Part shown: piece after piece, positions 9,277 through 17,460 of the stretch | Position numbering within the stretch: position 1 is the first letter of the stretch | Layout of the letters: every line of letters begins with the position of its first letter | Assembly: GCA_011050085.1 (NCBI GenBank) | Contig: DRGL01000040.1 | Coordinates: 1 to 64,000 of the forward strand | Length of the DNA: 64,000 nucleotides | Direction of reading: 5' to 3' | DNA from: Pricia antarctica | GTDB taxonomy: Bacteria > Bacteroidota > Bacteroidia > Flavobacteriales > Flavobacteriaceae | Made by a program: the position numbers and the translations under genes | The notes under the pieces: generated by a model | What the model saw: only the letters and a program-made list of their open reading frames with translations | Databases searched by the model: none | What the model was told of the DNA's origin: nothing

Positions 9277-9948
9277 TCATCCTTACTGATTATTTACCGA
9301 AGCTATTCAGTCCAATTCGTAAATCAAGATATGTACTCAAGGCTGGTAATTTTAAATATGGAGATTGTACGTAATACTAGGCTTTTTAAAAATCTTTTGG
9401 AGCCTAGTTTTGATGGATAAACTATTCTGCATTTTTGCAGATAGACAAAACAAATACCTACAACAAATTGTTATCTCTAAATAAAATAGAACCAAGCTCA
9501 ACTTTCCGAGTCGTTTGACCTTGATAATTACTTTAGCATTGATGTTTTGAAAGTTCAAAATTCACTATTCAACGTTGAAATCGCAGACTGGGATATTAAA
9601 GGTAAGTTTCTTAAATCAATCTCGATTGGTTGATGCTGGGATGGGAGCCAGGGGGTGAATTTCTTCCGCCCTTTTAAGGAATCTAACGAGGAATACTTGC
9701 TAAGCGATAAAACATTTAGTAATCGAATAAAACTCTTGGGTTAGTATTCTTAATTGTTGGAAAAGTAAATTGTTTAGTATTGAAAATGGGTCCCTATCAG
9801 TAAAATCACCATTATTTTTCCGGACATGGTTTAAGAAAGGGTGTATAATTTCCCCCTAATTTCTCAACATATAGGGTGAATGGTTTTGACGTTTGCATCA
9901 TTACGGTGTTTTGAGTCGTGATTTTTCGAAAATATTTAGAAACAGTGG
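9277..9948 (+). other. gene-poor stretch with possible decayed reading frames
   Basis: I find no convincing gene here. An ATG at 9413 opens a 23-codon frame (MDKLFCIFADRQNK...) that ends at TAA. The next frame on the plus strand, about 9494-9633, reads as a plausible protein piece (SFDLDNYFSIDVLK..., NVEIADWDIKGKF) with no start codon. Together these could be the frameshifted remains of one small gene, but I recognise no family and composition alone cannot prove it. A minus-strand frame at 9352-9558 (68 codons) looks like chance. Confidence 0.3.
9376..9412 (+). terminator. hairpin, possible terminator
   Basis: ACTAGGCT (9376-9383) pairs perfectly with AGCCTAGT (9401-9408), followed by a short T-rich stretch. 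It lies 100 bp after the small T9SS protein gene. The T-run is short, so termination is only a suggestion. Confidence 0.4.
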
Positions 9949-9979
9949 TTTGTAAATTAAGTTTATTAATGTACATTTG
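9949..9979 (+). promoter_or_regulatory. promoter of the rplM operon
   Basis: TTTG at 9949-9952 and TACATTTG at 9972-9979 are 19 bp apart, an exact match to the Bacteroidota sigma-A-type consensus. The predicted transcript begins near 9986 and has a leader of about 40 nt before the GTG start of rplM. Confidence 0.75.
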
Positions 9980-10024
9980 CACCCCGTTTTCGGGATAGAA
10001 TCATCTAATTAAAAAGTAACCGCA

Positions 10025-10480
10025 GTGGATACATTAAGTTATAAGACCGTTTCGGCCAACAGGAAAACTGTTGACAAGCAATGGCTGCTAGTCGATGCAG
10101 AAGGAGAAACTTTAGGCCGTATGGCTTCTAAAGTGGCCAAAATGTTAAGGGGAAAACATAAGCCTAATTTTACGCCCCACGTCGATTGTGGTGACAACGT
10201 AATCGTGATTAATTCAGAAAAAGTAAGCCTGTCCGGAAATAAATGGGACGATAAGGTTTACCAGCGCTATACCGGATATCCGGGAGGTCAGCGTACTAAA
10301 ACGGCCAGAGAGGTTTTGGCAAAGCACCCTGAGCGAATTGTTGAAAAGGCAATTAAAGGTATGCTTCCAAAGAACAAATTGGGCGCGGAACTTTTTAGAA
10401 ATCTTAAGGTAGTGGTCGGTACAGAGCACAACCACGAGGCTCAGAAACCAACCGCTGTTAACTTAAAAGAATTTAAATAA
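10025..10480 (+). CDS. rplM: 50S ribosomal protein L13
   Basis: The 151-residue protein matches L13 over its full length: WLLVDAEGETLGRMAS, LRGKHKPNFTPHVDCGD, YTGYPGGQR and GMLPKNKLG are typical. It binds 23S rRNA early in assembly of the large subunit. The start is a GTG at 10025; no ATG lies nearby in frame, and the family N-terminus fits here. It overlaps rpsI by one base (TAATG), the usual L13-S9 pair. Confidence 0.98.
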   Translation: MDTLSYKTVSANRKTVDKQWLLVDAEGETLGRMASKVAKMLRGKHKPNFTPHVDCGDNVIVINSEKVSLSGNKWDDKVYQRYTGYPGGQRTKTAREVLAKHPERIVEKAIKGMLPKNKLGAELFRNLKVVVGTEHNHEAQKPTAVNLKEFK

Positions 10481-10866
10481 TGGAGACCATTCACAAAATC
10501 GGAAGAAGGAAAACGGCGGTCGCCCGTGTATACGTCTCCGAAGGTAGCGGAAACATTACCGTGAACCAACGAGACCTTAAAGATTACTTTTCTACTGCTA
10601 CCTTACAATATAAGGTTAATCAACCTTTCTCATTGACTGGAAGTGAAGAGGCTTATGACGTTAAAGTTAATGTCTATGGCGGTGGAATTACCGGTCAGGC
10701 TGAAGCCATTCGATTGGCCCTTTCTAGGGTTATGTGCGAAGTGGATGCGGAAAACAGAACGATTCTTAAGCCAGAAGGTCTACTAACTAGGGATCCTAGA
10801 ATGGTAGAGCGTAAGAAATTCGGTCAGAAGAAAGCTCGGAAGAAATTCCAGTTCTCTAAGCGTTAA
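10480..10866 (+). CDS. rpsI: 30S ribosomal protein S9
   Basis: At 128 aa with IGRRKTAVARVYV near the N-terminus, GGGITGQAEAIRLALSR in the middle and the very basic C-terminus ending QFSKR, this is a standard S9. The C-terminal tail reaches the P-site tRNA in the ribosome. It is translationally coupled to rplM by the TAATG overlap and is followed by a strong hairpin. Confidence 0.98.
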   Translation: METIHKIGRRKTAVARVYVSEGSGNITVNQRDLKDYFSTATLQYKVNQPFSLTGSEEAYDVKVNVYGGGITGQAEAIRLALSRVMCEVDAENRTILKPEGLLTRDPRMVERKKFGQKKARKKFQFSKR

Positions 10867-10878
10867 TTTTGAAATTAT

Positions 10879-10914
10879 CAACATCCATCCAGTCTTTATT
10901 TTGGATGGATGTTG
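10879..10914 (+). terminator. 12-bp perfect hairpin after rpsI
   Basis: CAACATCCATCC (10879-10890) pairs fully with GGATGGATGTTG (10903-10914) around a 12-nt loop, starting 13 nt after the rpsI stop. Only a weak AT-rich tail (AATTTATATAAT) follows, so it may be a leaky terminator or a 3'-end protecting hairpin between rplM-rpsI and rpsB. Confidence 0.6.
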
Positions 10915-11036
10915 AATTTATATAATACCTAGAAAATTATTTAGATACTGAATTCTCCTAAACGTAGGAGCAGTATAAACCTAGTTCCTTGAAAGTTCGT
11001 TTTCCGCTTGGAATTCGAATAAATTAAAAAGTCATC

Positions 11037-11090
11037 CCGTCAAAAGGATGGTTTACGGAAGTTATCGGTCTTGATCGATGCTCCGTTAGT
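11037..11090 (+). promoter_or_regulatory. possible structured leader of rpsB
   Basis: The 314-bp gap between rpsI and rpsB holds no gene. Inside it ACGGA (11055-11059) can pair with TCCGT (11082-11086), and ATCG (11064-11067) with CGAT (11076-11079), giving a two-part stem with an internal loop. A CCGT just upstream could compete for the same ACGG. In E. coli and many bacteria S2 represses its own rpsB-tsf transcript through the 5' leader; whether this is the same kind of element is inference. I see no TAnnTTTG promoter here. Confidence 0.3.
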
Positions 11091-11180
11091 TTAGCATCTA
11101 AATGTTTGAGGCTTTTCAATATAATTATTGAAATACCACTCGGGCATTGCCTATTCAAAAGAACGTAAACTAAAGCAAAC

Positions 11181-12188
11181 ATGGCGAAAGTCGAAGTAAA
11201 ACAATTATTGGAAGCAGGTGTGCATTTTGGACACCTAACACGCAAGTGGAATCCGAACATGGCTCCTTATATCTACATGGAGCGTAATGGAATTCACGTT
11301 ATCAATCTCTACAAGACGGTTGCAAAAATGGACGAAGCCAACGAGGCTTTGAAGAAGATTGCTGCATCTGGTCGAAAAATCCTTTTCGTTGCTACAAAGA
11401 AACAAGCGAAAGATATTGTTGCCGAATTAGTGGCCAACGTAAACATGCCCTACATTACAGAAAGATGGCCTGGAGGTATGTTGACCAACTTCGTAACTAT
11501 CCGAAAGGCGGTTAAGAAGATGGCTTATATCGATCGAATGAAAAAAGATGGTACATTCAATACACTATCTAAAAAAGAGCGTTTACAGGTAGATCGACTT
11601 CGTGCGAAATTAGAAAAAAACTTAGGTTCGATTTCCGAGATGAGCCGTTTACCGGGAGCACTTTTTATAGTTGATACTATGAGAGAGCACATCGCGGTAA
11701 AAGAAGCACAGAAGTTGAATATCCCAATTTTCGCGATGGTCGATACGAATTGTGATCCGCGTGATGTGGATTATTTGATTCCTTCCAATGATGATGCTTC
11801 CAAGTCTATTAAAATTATCATGACGGAAGTATGTGATGCTGTTGCTGAAGGTCTTTCGGAGAGAAAGTCTGAGAAGCAGTCCGATAATGAAGGTGACGAT
11901 GAAAACGCTGCTCCAAAAAAGAAAAGGCGTATTGCTGAAAAAGCTCCCGATGTGGCGCCAAAGGCTAAGAAGTCTAAACCTGAAGGAAAAGACAGTACTA
12001 CTGAAATGGAAGAAGCTCCCGTAGTGGCCGAAGGTAAAAAAACGCCACAGCCCACTCCTGAGACGGCAGAAACGAAAGCCCCACCAGTAGTTGGTAAAAC
12101 ACCGAAACCTGAGGTTAATGTAGAAGCAACTAAAGAAGCTGTTGAAGAAGAAAGTGAAACTTCTAATACAAAGTCTTCTAAAAAGTAA
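11181..12188 (+). CDS. rpsB: 30S ribosomal protein S2 with long charged C-terminal extension
   Basis: Residues 1 to about 230 are a normal S2: LLEAGVHFGHLTRKWNPNMAPYI, TKKQAKDIV, ERWPGGMLTNF, PGALFIVDT and IPIFAMVDTNCDP. S2 proteins usually end near 230-260 aa. This one continues to 335 aa with a low-complexity tail rich in Lys, Glu, Ala and Pro (from about SDNEGDDENAAPKKKRR). The tail resembles a flexible linker, and directly behind the TAA stop, in the same frame, comes the remnant of a folded domain (see 12189-12453). The present stop thus appears to truncate a longer ancestral S2. The core should still work in the 30S subunit. tsf follows after 448 bp. Confidence 0.97.
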   Translation: MAKVEVKQLLEAGVHFGHLTRKWNPNMAPYIYMERNGIHVINLYKTVAKMDEANEALKKIAASGRKILFVATKKQAKDIVAELVANVNMPYITERWPGGMLTNFVTIRKAVKKMAYIDRMKKDGTFNTLSKKERLQVDRLRAKLEKNLGSISEMSRLPGALFIVDTMREHIAVKEAQKLNIPIFAMVDTNCDPRDVDYLIPSNDDASKSIKIIMTEVCDAVAEGLSERKSEKQSDNEGDDENAAPKKKRRIAEKAPDVAPKAKKSKPEGKDSTTEMEEAPVVAEGKKTPQPTPETAETKAPPVVGKTPKPEVNVEATKEAVEEESETSNTKSSKK

Positions 12189-12453
12189 GAAGGTTCAAAT
12201 ACTGATGACCTTACCAGAATTGAAGGCGAAGGTGCTAAAGCAGCGGAGGCATTGATTGCTTCTAGAACTAATAGCTATGTAAAGGTTTTTTAAGCTAATC
12301 TTGAAATTATCAAGGAAATCTTGATCGAGGCCAAATTAAATATGGTTTACTTTGGGCTCATGGTCTAAGCATGCTAAATTAATCGCCGATGGTAAATGGA
12401 TGCGCTTTAAGAATGGCAAGGCAATGCAAAAGGTGGTGTTGGGTAAATGTTAG
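12189..12453 (+). pseudogene. decayed helix-hairpin-helix-like tail formerly fused to rpsB
   Basis: Reading straight on from the rpsB stop in the same frame gives DDLTRIEGEGAKAAEALIAS and then a second stop at 12291. The frame continues with ANLEIIKEILIEAK, and after a frameshift between about 12330 and 12360 it goes on as WSKHAKLIADGKWMRFKNGK to a stop at 12451. This order resembles the small helix-hairpin-helix-type domain (DDLxxIEGIGPKAAEAL, then IKEIL, then WxxQAxLAADGKWDEL) found as a C-terminal tail on some flavobacterial ribosomal proteins. At least two nonsense changes and one frameshift separate it from an intact domain. That it was part of S2 is inferred from the continuous frame and the linker-like end of S2. 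Confidence 0.7.
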
Positions 12454-12636
12454 ACACCTAATAAACGGTTTATGGTAAGTTGATTCAAAAAAATATGTTT
12501 TCTGTTACGTCACTTCTTAAATGAACTATTCGTAACAATCTATATTAGATTGAACTTTCAATTATTAATGAGATTCATACCAAAGTCTATGCTGAGCTTA
12601 GGCGGAGGGGTAGAATACTAATAAAATAAATTAATT

Positions 12637-13461
12637 ATGGCAAAGATTACAGCCGCAGAAGTAAATAAGTTAAGAAAGATGACAGGTGCAGGTATGATGG
12701 ACTGCAAGAAAGCCTTGGTCGAAGCCGATGGTGATTTCGAAAAAGCTATCGAGGTGCTTCGTAAGAAAGGACAGAAAGTAGCAGCCAAAAGAGCGGACAG
12801 AGAATCCTCGGAAGGGGCTGCCATTGCCAAAGTAAATTCAGACGATACCAAAGGTGTCGTAATTTCGCTAAATTGTGAAACCGATTTCGTTGCCAAGAAT
12901 GATGATTTTATCACTTTGGCAAATGAACTTGCCGATTTGGCTATGGGCTTTGAAAGTAAAGAAGATTTTCTTGCAGCCGAATTTAAAGGTATAACCGTTC
13001 AAGATAAATTGATCGAGCAAACTGGGGTAATCGGAGAGAAAATCGAAATAGGTGGTTTCAAAAGATTGAGTGCTCCTTTTGTGGGTAGCTACATCCATGC
13101 CGGAAACAAGATTGCAACTTTGGTAGGTCTCTCTGCCGCTGTTAACGGTGCCGATACCGTCGCCAAAGACGTTGCTATGCAGGCAGCTGCTATGAATCCT
13201 GTTGCTTTAAATGAAGAAGGTGTCGATCAATCCGTAATCGATAAAGAAATTGAGATTGCCAAAGATCTATTGCGTCAAGAAGGTAAGCCTGAAGAAATGT
13301 TGGATAATATCGCTAAAGGCAAATTGAAGCGATTCTTTAAAGACAACACTTTGGTTAATCAAGATTTTATTAAAGACAGCAAGCAAAGCGTTGCGCAATA
13401 CGTAAAATCAGTTGATTCCAGTTTAGAAATAACCGGATTTCAGCGGGTCGCCTTAGGCTAA
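12637..13461 (+). CDS. tsf: translation elongation factor Ts
   Basis: The 274-residue protein is a full-length EF-Ts. The N-terminal UBA-like part has VNKLRKMTGAGMMDCKKALVEADGD, followed by VLRKKGQKVAAKRA and the conserved CETDFVAKND that contacts EF-Tu. EF-Ts recharges EF-Tu with GTP. It follows rpsB as in most bacteria, but the 448-bp gap is large because of the decayed rpsB tail; I find no consensus promoter in the gap, so it may depend on read-through from rpsB. A strong terminator follows. Confidence 0.98.
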   Translation: MAKITAAEVNKLRKMTGAGMMDCKKALVEADGDFEKAIEVLRKKGQKVAAKRADRESSEGAAIAKVNSDDTKGVVISLNCETDFVAKNDDFITLANELADLAMGFESKEDFLAAEFKGITVQDKLIEQTGVIGEKIEIGGFKRLSAPFVGSYIHAGNKIATLVGLSAAVNGADTVAKDVAMQAAAMNPVALNEEGVDQSVIDKEIEIAKDLLRQEGKPEEMLDNIAKGKLKRFFKDNTLVNQDFIKDSKQSVAQYVKSVDSSLEITGFQRVALG

Positions 13462-13482
13462 TTGATTCTACAGAATATTTGT

Positions 13483-13518
13483 AAAAACCATCTTACCGAA
13501 AAGTAAGGTGGTTTTTTT
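13483..13518 (+). terminator. Rho-independent terminator after tsf
   Basis: AAAACCATCTTAC pairs with GTAAGGTGGTTTT around the loop CGAAAA (13497-13502), ending in a run of seven T. It lies 22 bp after the tsf stop and closes the ribosomal protein block. Confidence 0.88.
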
Positions 13519-13579
13519 GTTTTACTTTTACATCTTGAAATTTTCTTTTACCTCAAATAGTCTCAACGTAAACACATAA

Positions 13580-14401
13580 ATGAAGAAAATAGTCCTTTTT
13601 GCCACATTGCTGTTCTGTATTCAACTATCTGCCCAGCGCAAGCCAAAGATTAAAGGAAGTAGGATTGTCACCGATGTGCAAGAAAATTTGCCGCCTTTTA
13701 AATCCATCGAGTTAATTGATGATTTAGAGATTAGCCTGCGAAAAGCACCCCAAGAAGGATACGCTATCACAGCCGATGACAATCTTATCGACGTACTCAA
13801 ATTTAGGGTAGAGGATAGTGTTTTAACCATCAGTTCATTTTACGACATTACCAGTAAAAAGAAATTAAAGATTGACATAAACTATACCAACATTAATACG
13901 CTTACAATTCGTGACGGCGATATTAGTATGGATGGTGCCATTATTACCGATGAACTTAGTATTCATATGTTCGAATCAGCCCAGTTACAACTAAACGCTG
14001 AAGCGAACCGTACTAATATAGAGATGCAAGGAAATAGCTCAGGTGATTTCACCTTGAAAGGTGATGAAGTCAATTTTATCTTAAAAGATCGTGCCGACGT
14101 AAGTGCTTTTGCCGTAAGCGGGATGAATACCTTAAAAATGTACAACAATGCCTCGGCTAAGCTTGAAGGTACATCCGGTGAGCTTAATCTAAATCTTTCG
14201 GAAAACTCGAGTCTCAATAGTAAAGTGCTTGAATCGGAAAAAGTAATGGTAAATCTTCAAGGTTCTAGTTCTGCAGTAGTCAATGTTACATCGGCTATGC
14301 AGCTAACTTCAAGTGGTTCGTCAAAAACGTACGTATACGGCGAAGGGAAGATCGAAATTATAGATTTTTTGGATACTTCGGAATTACATAAGGAGAATTG
14401 A
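13580..14401 (+). CDS. secreted GIN-domain (DUF2807) protein
   Basis: The 273-residue protein has a signal peptide (MKKIVLFATLLFCIQLSAQ, cleavage near residue 19). It then has the pattern of the putative auto-transporter adhesin head GIN domain: an early segment with FKSIELIDDLEISLRK and LIDVLKFRVEDSVLTI, then many short Ser/Asn-rich repeats of beta type (VNFILKDRADVSAF, LNLNLSENSSLNS, VMVNLQGSSSAVVNV) that suggest a right-handed beta-helix. The family is common in Bacteroidota and its function is not established. There is no T9SS sorting domain or lipobox, so periplasmic location is most likely. Confidence 0.85.
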   Translation: MKKIVLFATLLFCIQLSAQRKPKIKGSRIVTDVQENLPPFKSIELIDDLEISLRKAPQEGYAITADDNLIDVLKFRVEDSVLTISSFYDITSKKKLKIDINYTNINTLTIRDGDISMDGAIITDELSIHMFESAQLQLNAEANRTNIEMQGNSSGDFTLKGDEVNFILKDRADVSAFAVSGMNTLKMYNNASAKLEGTSGELNLNLSENSSLNSKVLESEKVMVNLQGSSSAVVNVTSAMQLTSSGSSKTYVYGEGKIEIIDFLDTSELHKEN

Positions 14402-14529
14402 TTTTTTCAATATCCTGAATGTTATAAATTTATACTAAATTTTATGTCTATAAGGGGAAAATAAACTCATGATTTAGAATTACTAATAGGCAATGAAAAT
14501 TGAAATTGGTAGCAATGGGTACCGCTAGT

Positions 14530-15054
14530 TTAGCTTTTATTTTCAATAGAGTATAAAAGTAATTTCTTACTATCATTTGGAAGTTCCGTCGTTCCAACTG
14601 CTTCCAAACCAAGTTTGGTTAACAGTTTTTGAGACGAACTATTGTCTTCGGTAGTTATAGCCAGTATAGTCTTAAGCCCAAAATCAGTGAACCCAGCAAT
14701 TATAATTCTTTCAGCCGCTTCAAAGGCAAATCCTAGTTTCCCATATTCCGGTAAAAAGGCAAAGCCAATGTCTATTCCGTTTAATCCCTCCCTATCAAAT
14801 AAGCCACAGGTCCCAATTTTCGCCTTGTCGCTATTTCTAATAATGGTGTAGTTTCCATATCCCAGCCTAGCAAACTGCGGCAAAATTTTACTTTTAACAT
14901 ATGTTTCGGCAATTTCAACGGATTTGATATTTCTATCTCCTATATATTCTTGCCATTGTTGTGTGTTCATTAATTTAAAAATGAATTCGGCATCTTCTTC
15001 CGAAGTAGGTCTGATAATCAGCCTTTCTGTTTTGAATGTGGTATGAAAACTCAT
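14530..15054 (-). CDS. GNAT-family N-acetyltransferase (RimJ/RimL-like)
   Basis: This 174-residue protein begins with TERLIIRPTSEEDAEFIF, typical of the RimJ/RimL group. The middle part has IGTCGLFDREGLNGIDIGFAF and the C-terminal part has AITTEDNSSSQKLLTKLGLEAVG, the region that binds acetyl-CoA and positions the acceptor. The family acetylates N-terminal amines of proteins or small molecules; the substrate here is unknown. It is transcribed towards tsf and sits just downstream of the acyl-CoA oxidase/dehydrogenase gene (40 bp), possibly in the same transcript. Confidence 0.88.
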   Translation of the reverse strand: MSFHTTFKTERLIIRPTSEEDAEFIFKLMNTQQWQEYIGDRNIKSVEIAETYVKSKILPQFARLGYGNYTIIRNSDKAKIGTCGLFDREGLNGIDIGFAFLPEYGKLGFAFEAAERIIIAGFTDFGLKTILAITTEDNSSSQKLLTKLGLEAVGTTELPNDSKKLLLYSIENKS

Positions 15055-15094
15055 ATAACGAGTTCTTTTGACAGGTTATGTTTTAATAAAAACA

Positions 15095-17365
15095 CTAGTT
15101 CTCACTTGCAATCGGCGCGGTCATTAAATGTTCGGGTATACCGAACCCGTCAACTAAAACACCGATATGCGGCCTAAGTTCGGTGCAAAGCCGTTCGACC
15201 CGTTGACGGATGGCCTTTGATTTTGTACTTCCAAGATACCCTTGTTCCAAATACCATTCTGTATCCTTTCGTATTTCATAAAGCGCATATAGCGTTCCCA
15301 ATTTTTCGAACAATCCCTTGTTTTTACTATCCGAAAGTTTTTCCGTAAAATCGGTAAAGGTTTTATAGGCCAGCTCCACACTGTAGGCTTTTCCTAACGC
15401 CAATAGATGGGTCTGTACTTTTAAAAATGCTTGATATGAGGGCATGCCCTTTTTTATATAATCCCGAATACGCATAGCCAACGTGTAGGTAAGTCGACGG
15501 GTACGATATTCAAAAGCGTGTTTATGGAACTTCGAATTATATAAATGTTCTGCATCTACCTTGTTGCTATATCGTGGATCTATAGTGGTCAACGTATCCC
15601 CAATTTGAATACCCAATATTTTCAATACTGAAGTGAACCCGGCACTATTAAATTCAGCTTTGAAATCAGAAAGCACTCCCTTTGCCGCCAACAAACTAAG
15701 TACCGTATTATCACCCTCAAAAGTTGTAAAGATATCGACGTCGCCTTTAAGGTCTGCTATTCGGTTCTCCAAAAGATAGCCTTTGCCGCCACAGGCCTCT
15801 CGGCATTCTTGAATTGTAGTATTGGCATACCACGTAATTATGGCCTTTAGGCCTGCCACTTGTGTTTCAATGACCCGCTTGTCAGGTTGTGATTCATCGC
15901 AATAGGTTTGCATAAGTTTGTCAAGCGTAATATGATAAACGTAGGCACTAGCGACCAAGGGGGTCAACCGTAATTGATGGGTCGGGTAATCCATTAAAAG
16001 GTCTTCCTGAATCTTAACGCTGTCATTGAATTGTCGCCTTTTCAAGGCGTGTTTTACGGCAACGGCCAAAGCAAATTTTGCTCCGCCCAACCCCGCACGG
16101 GCCACGCAAATTCGACCCCCGACCAAAGTACCTAACATGGTGAAAAAGCGTTTGTTCGGGTTTTTGATATCCGAATGATACGTGCCATCTGCGGTAATAT
16201 CGCCATACTTGTTAAGCAAGTTCTCTCTAGGAACGGAGACCTGGTCGAACCAGATTTTTCCGTTGTCAACCCCGTTTAAACCTAACTTATAGCCATTGTC
16301 TTTGATGGTAACTCCTGGCAGCAGTTCATGCGCATCATTTCTGACAGGCACTAGAATGGCATGAACCCCTTCGTTTTTACCATTGACAATCAACTGTGCA
16401 AATACCGATGCCATTTTTGAATGCAATGCGTTACCGATATATTCTTTATTATCATTTTTACCGGTTGTATGAATGATGATACTGTCGGTCTCTTTAGTAT
16501 AGGTGGCAGTTGTCTTTATCCCGCGTACGTTAGAACCGTGACCGGTTTCCGTCATTGCAAAGCATCCTAATAATGCAGCAGTACCCGCATCCCTTAGATA
16601 GGTTTCGTGATGCTTCCTTGTGCCTAATTTTTGAATACTCCCTCCGAATAGTCCGAATTGTACGCCGAATTTTATAGTCAGACTACCATCCACATACATC
16701 ATATTTTCGAAGATATGGGCGTAGCCTTCCATATCGTTCTGCCCACCGACCGTTTCCGGGTAAGCGGTCACGCCATAGCCTTCATCCGCTAAATACTTTA
16801 CCTGATATAATACTTCATCACGAAATTTTTCTTTATTTCGGTGTACTTCCCACTCAAAAATAGGATTATTCAAAGCAGAACGGAAGCCATCAATGAGCTT
16901 GGTATGTTTCCCTTTCAAAATCTCATCGATTTCCGAAGCCTTATAATAACCAGATACGCTGTTGTGCTCGACATCAACATCGAATAGATGGTTATAATGG
17001 TTCGGCTGAACGCCTAAATTGACTTCTATATGCTTTAGCTGATCGTTGAACGAAGCGTCTTCATGATAATACGATACCAGATTCTGGCTTAAGGTGGATA
17101 GGGGATAGGTATCGCTTTCGACCAATTTTACCGTCGTACTAGATATGGTTTGCTTCCATTCTTTCAGCGTGGCGTTTTTAGGTGGATGCTTTGGATTTAA
17201 CCATGATAACAGCAGTTTGCGATTTTCTATGTTTAGGGTACGGTCTTTTTCGATGGCACGCTGAACAACATTGATTTCCGATACGGTAATTAAATTATCG
17301 GACCAGATTACGTAAAAAAATGGGATGTATTGCAGTATTTCCGAAGCGTAGGATTTCTTTTTCAT
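15095..17365 (-). CDS. acyl-CoA oxidase/dehydrogenase, long (ACOX-like) type
   Basis: At 756 aa this is much longer than ordinary acyl-CoA dehydrogenases (about 380-400 aa) and has the layout of the ACOX group: an N-terminal extension, the FAD/substrate region GCFAMTETGHGSNVRG, the signature CGGKGYLLENRI, the TTFEGDNTVL segment and a long C-terminal helical domain. The family performs the first, alpha-beta desaturating step of fatty acid beta-oxidation with FAD. Whether electrons go to oxygen (oxidase) or to an electron-transfer flavoprotein (dehydrogenase) cannot be read from sequence. No signal peptide is seen. It is divergent from ruvB with 95 bp between the starts. Confidence 0.93.
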   Translation of the reverse strand: MKKKSYASEILQYIPFFYVIWSDNLITVSEINVVQRAIEKDRTLNIENRKLLLSWLNPKHPPKNATLKEWKQTISSTTVKLVESDTYPLSTLSQNLVSYYHEDASFNDQLKHIEVNLGVQPNHYNHLFDVDVEHNSVSGYYKASEIDEILKGKHTKLIDGFRSALNNPIFEWEVHRNKEKFRDEVLYQVKYLADEGYGVTAYPETVGGQNDMEGYAHIFENMMYVDGSLTIKFGVQFGLFGGSIQKLGTRKHHETYLRDAGTAALLGCFAMTETGHGSNVRGIKTTATYTKETDSIIIHTTGKNDNKEYIGNALHSKMASVFAQLIVNGKNEGVHAILVPVRNDAHELLPGVTIKDNGYKLGLNGVDNGKIWFDQVSVPRENLLNKYGDITADGTYHSDIKNPNKRFFTMLGTLVGGRICVARAGLGGAKFALAVAVKHALKRRQFNDSVKIQEDLLMDYPTHQLRLTPLVASAYVYHITLDKLMQTYCDESQPDKRVIETQVAGLKAIITWYANTTIQECREACGGKGYLLENRIADLKGDVDIFTTFEGDNTVLSLLAAKGVLSDFKAEFNSAGFTSVLKILGIQIGDTLTTIDPRYSNKVDAEHLYNSKFHKHAFEYRTRRLTYTLAMRIRDYIKKGMPSYQAFLKVQTHLLALGKAYSVELAYKTFTDFTEKLSDSKNKGLFEKLGTLYALYEIRKDTEWYLEQGYLGSTKSKAIRQRVERLCTELRPHIGVLVDGFGIPEHLMTAPIASEN

Positions 17366-17445
17366 ACGTTGAATTTACGAATTATTCAGCAATTAAATGT
17401 CTTGATTCTCGGCGTCAGTGGTGCATTCGCCATACTCTTTTTCCC

Positions 17446-17453
17446 TATCTTTG
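17446..17453 (+). promoter_or_regulatory. -7 element close to the ruvB start
   Basis: TATCTTTG fits TAnnTTTG and ends only 7 bp before the ruvB ATG at 17461, so transcription would start at or next to the first codon. No clear TTG at -33 is seen. Confidence 0.4.
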
Positions 17454-17460
17454 TTAGGAT

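Noticed and set aside
11771-12055. Minus-strand frame opposite the rpsB tail
   Set aside because: Its low-complexity content mirrors the repetitive Lys/Glu/Ala codons of the S2 extension.
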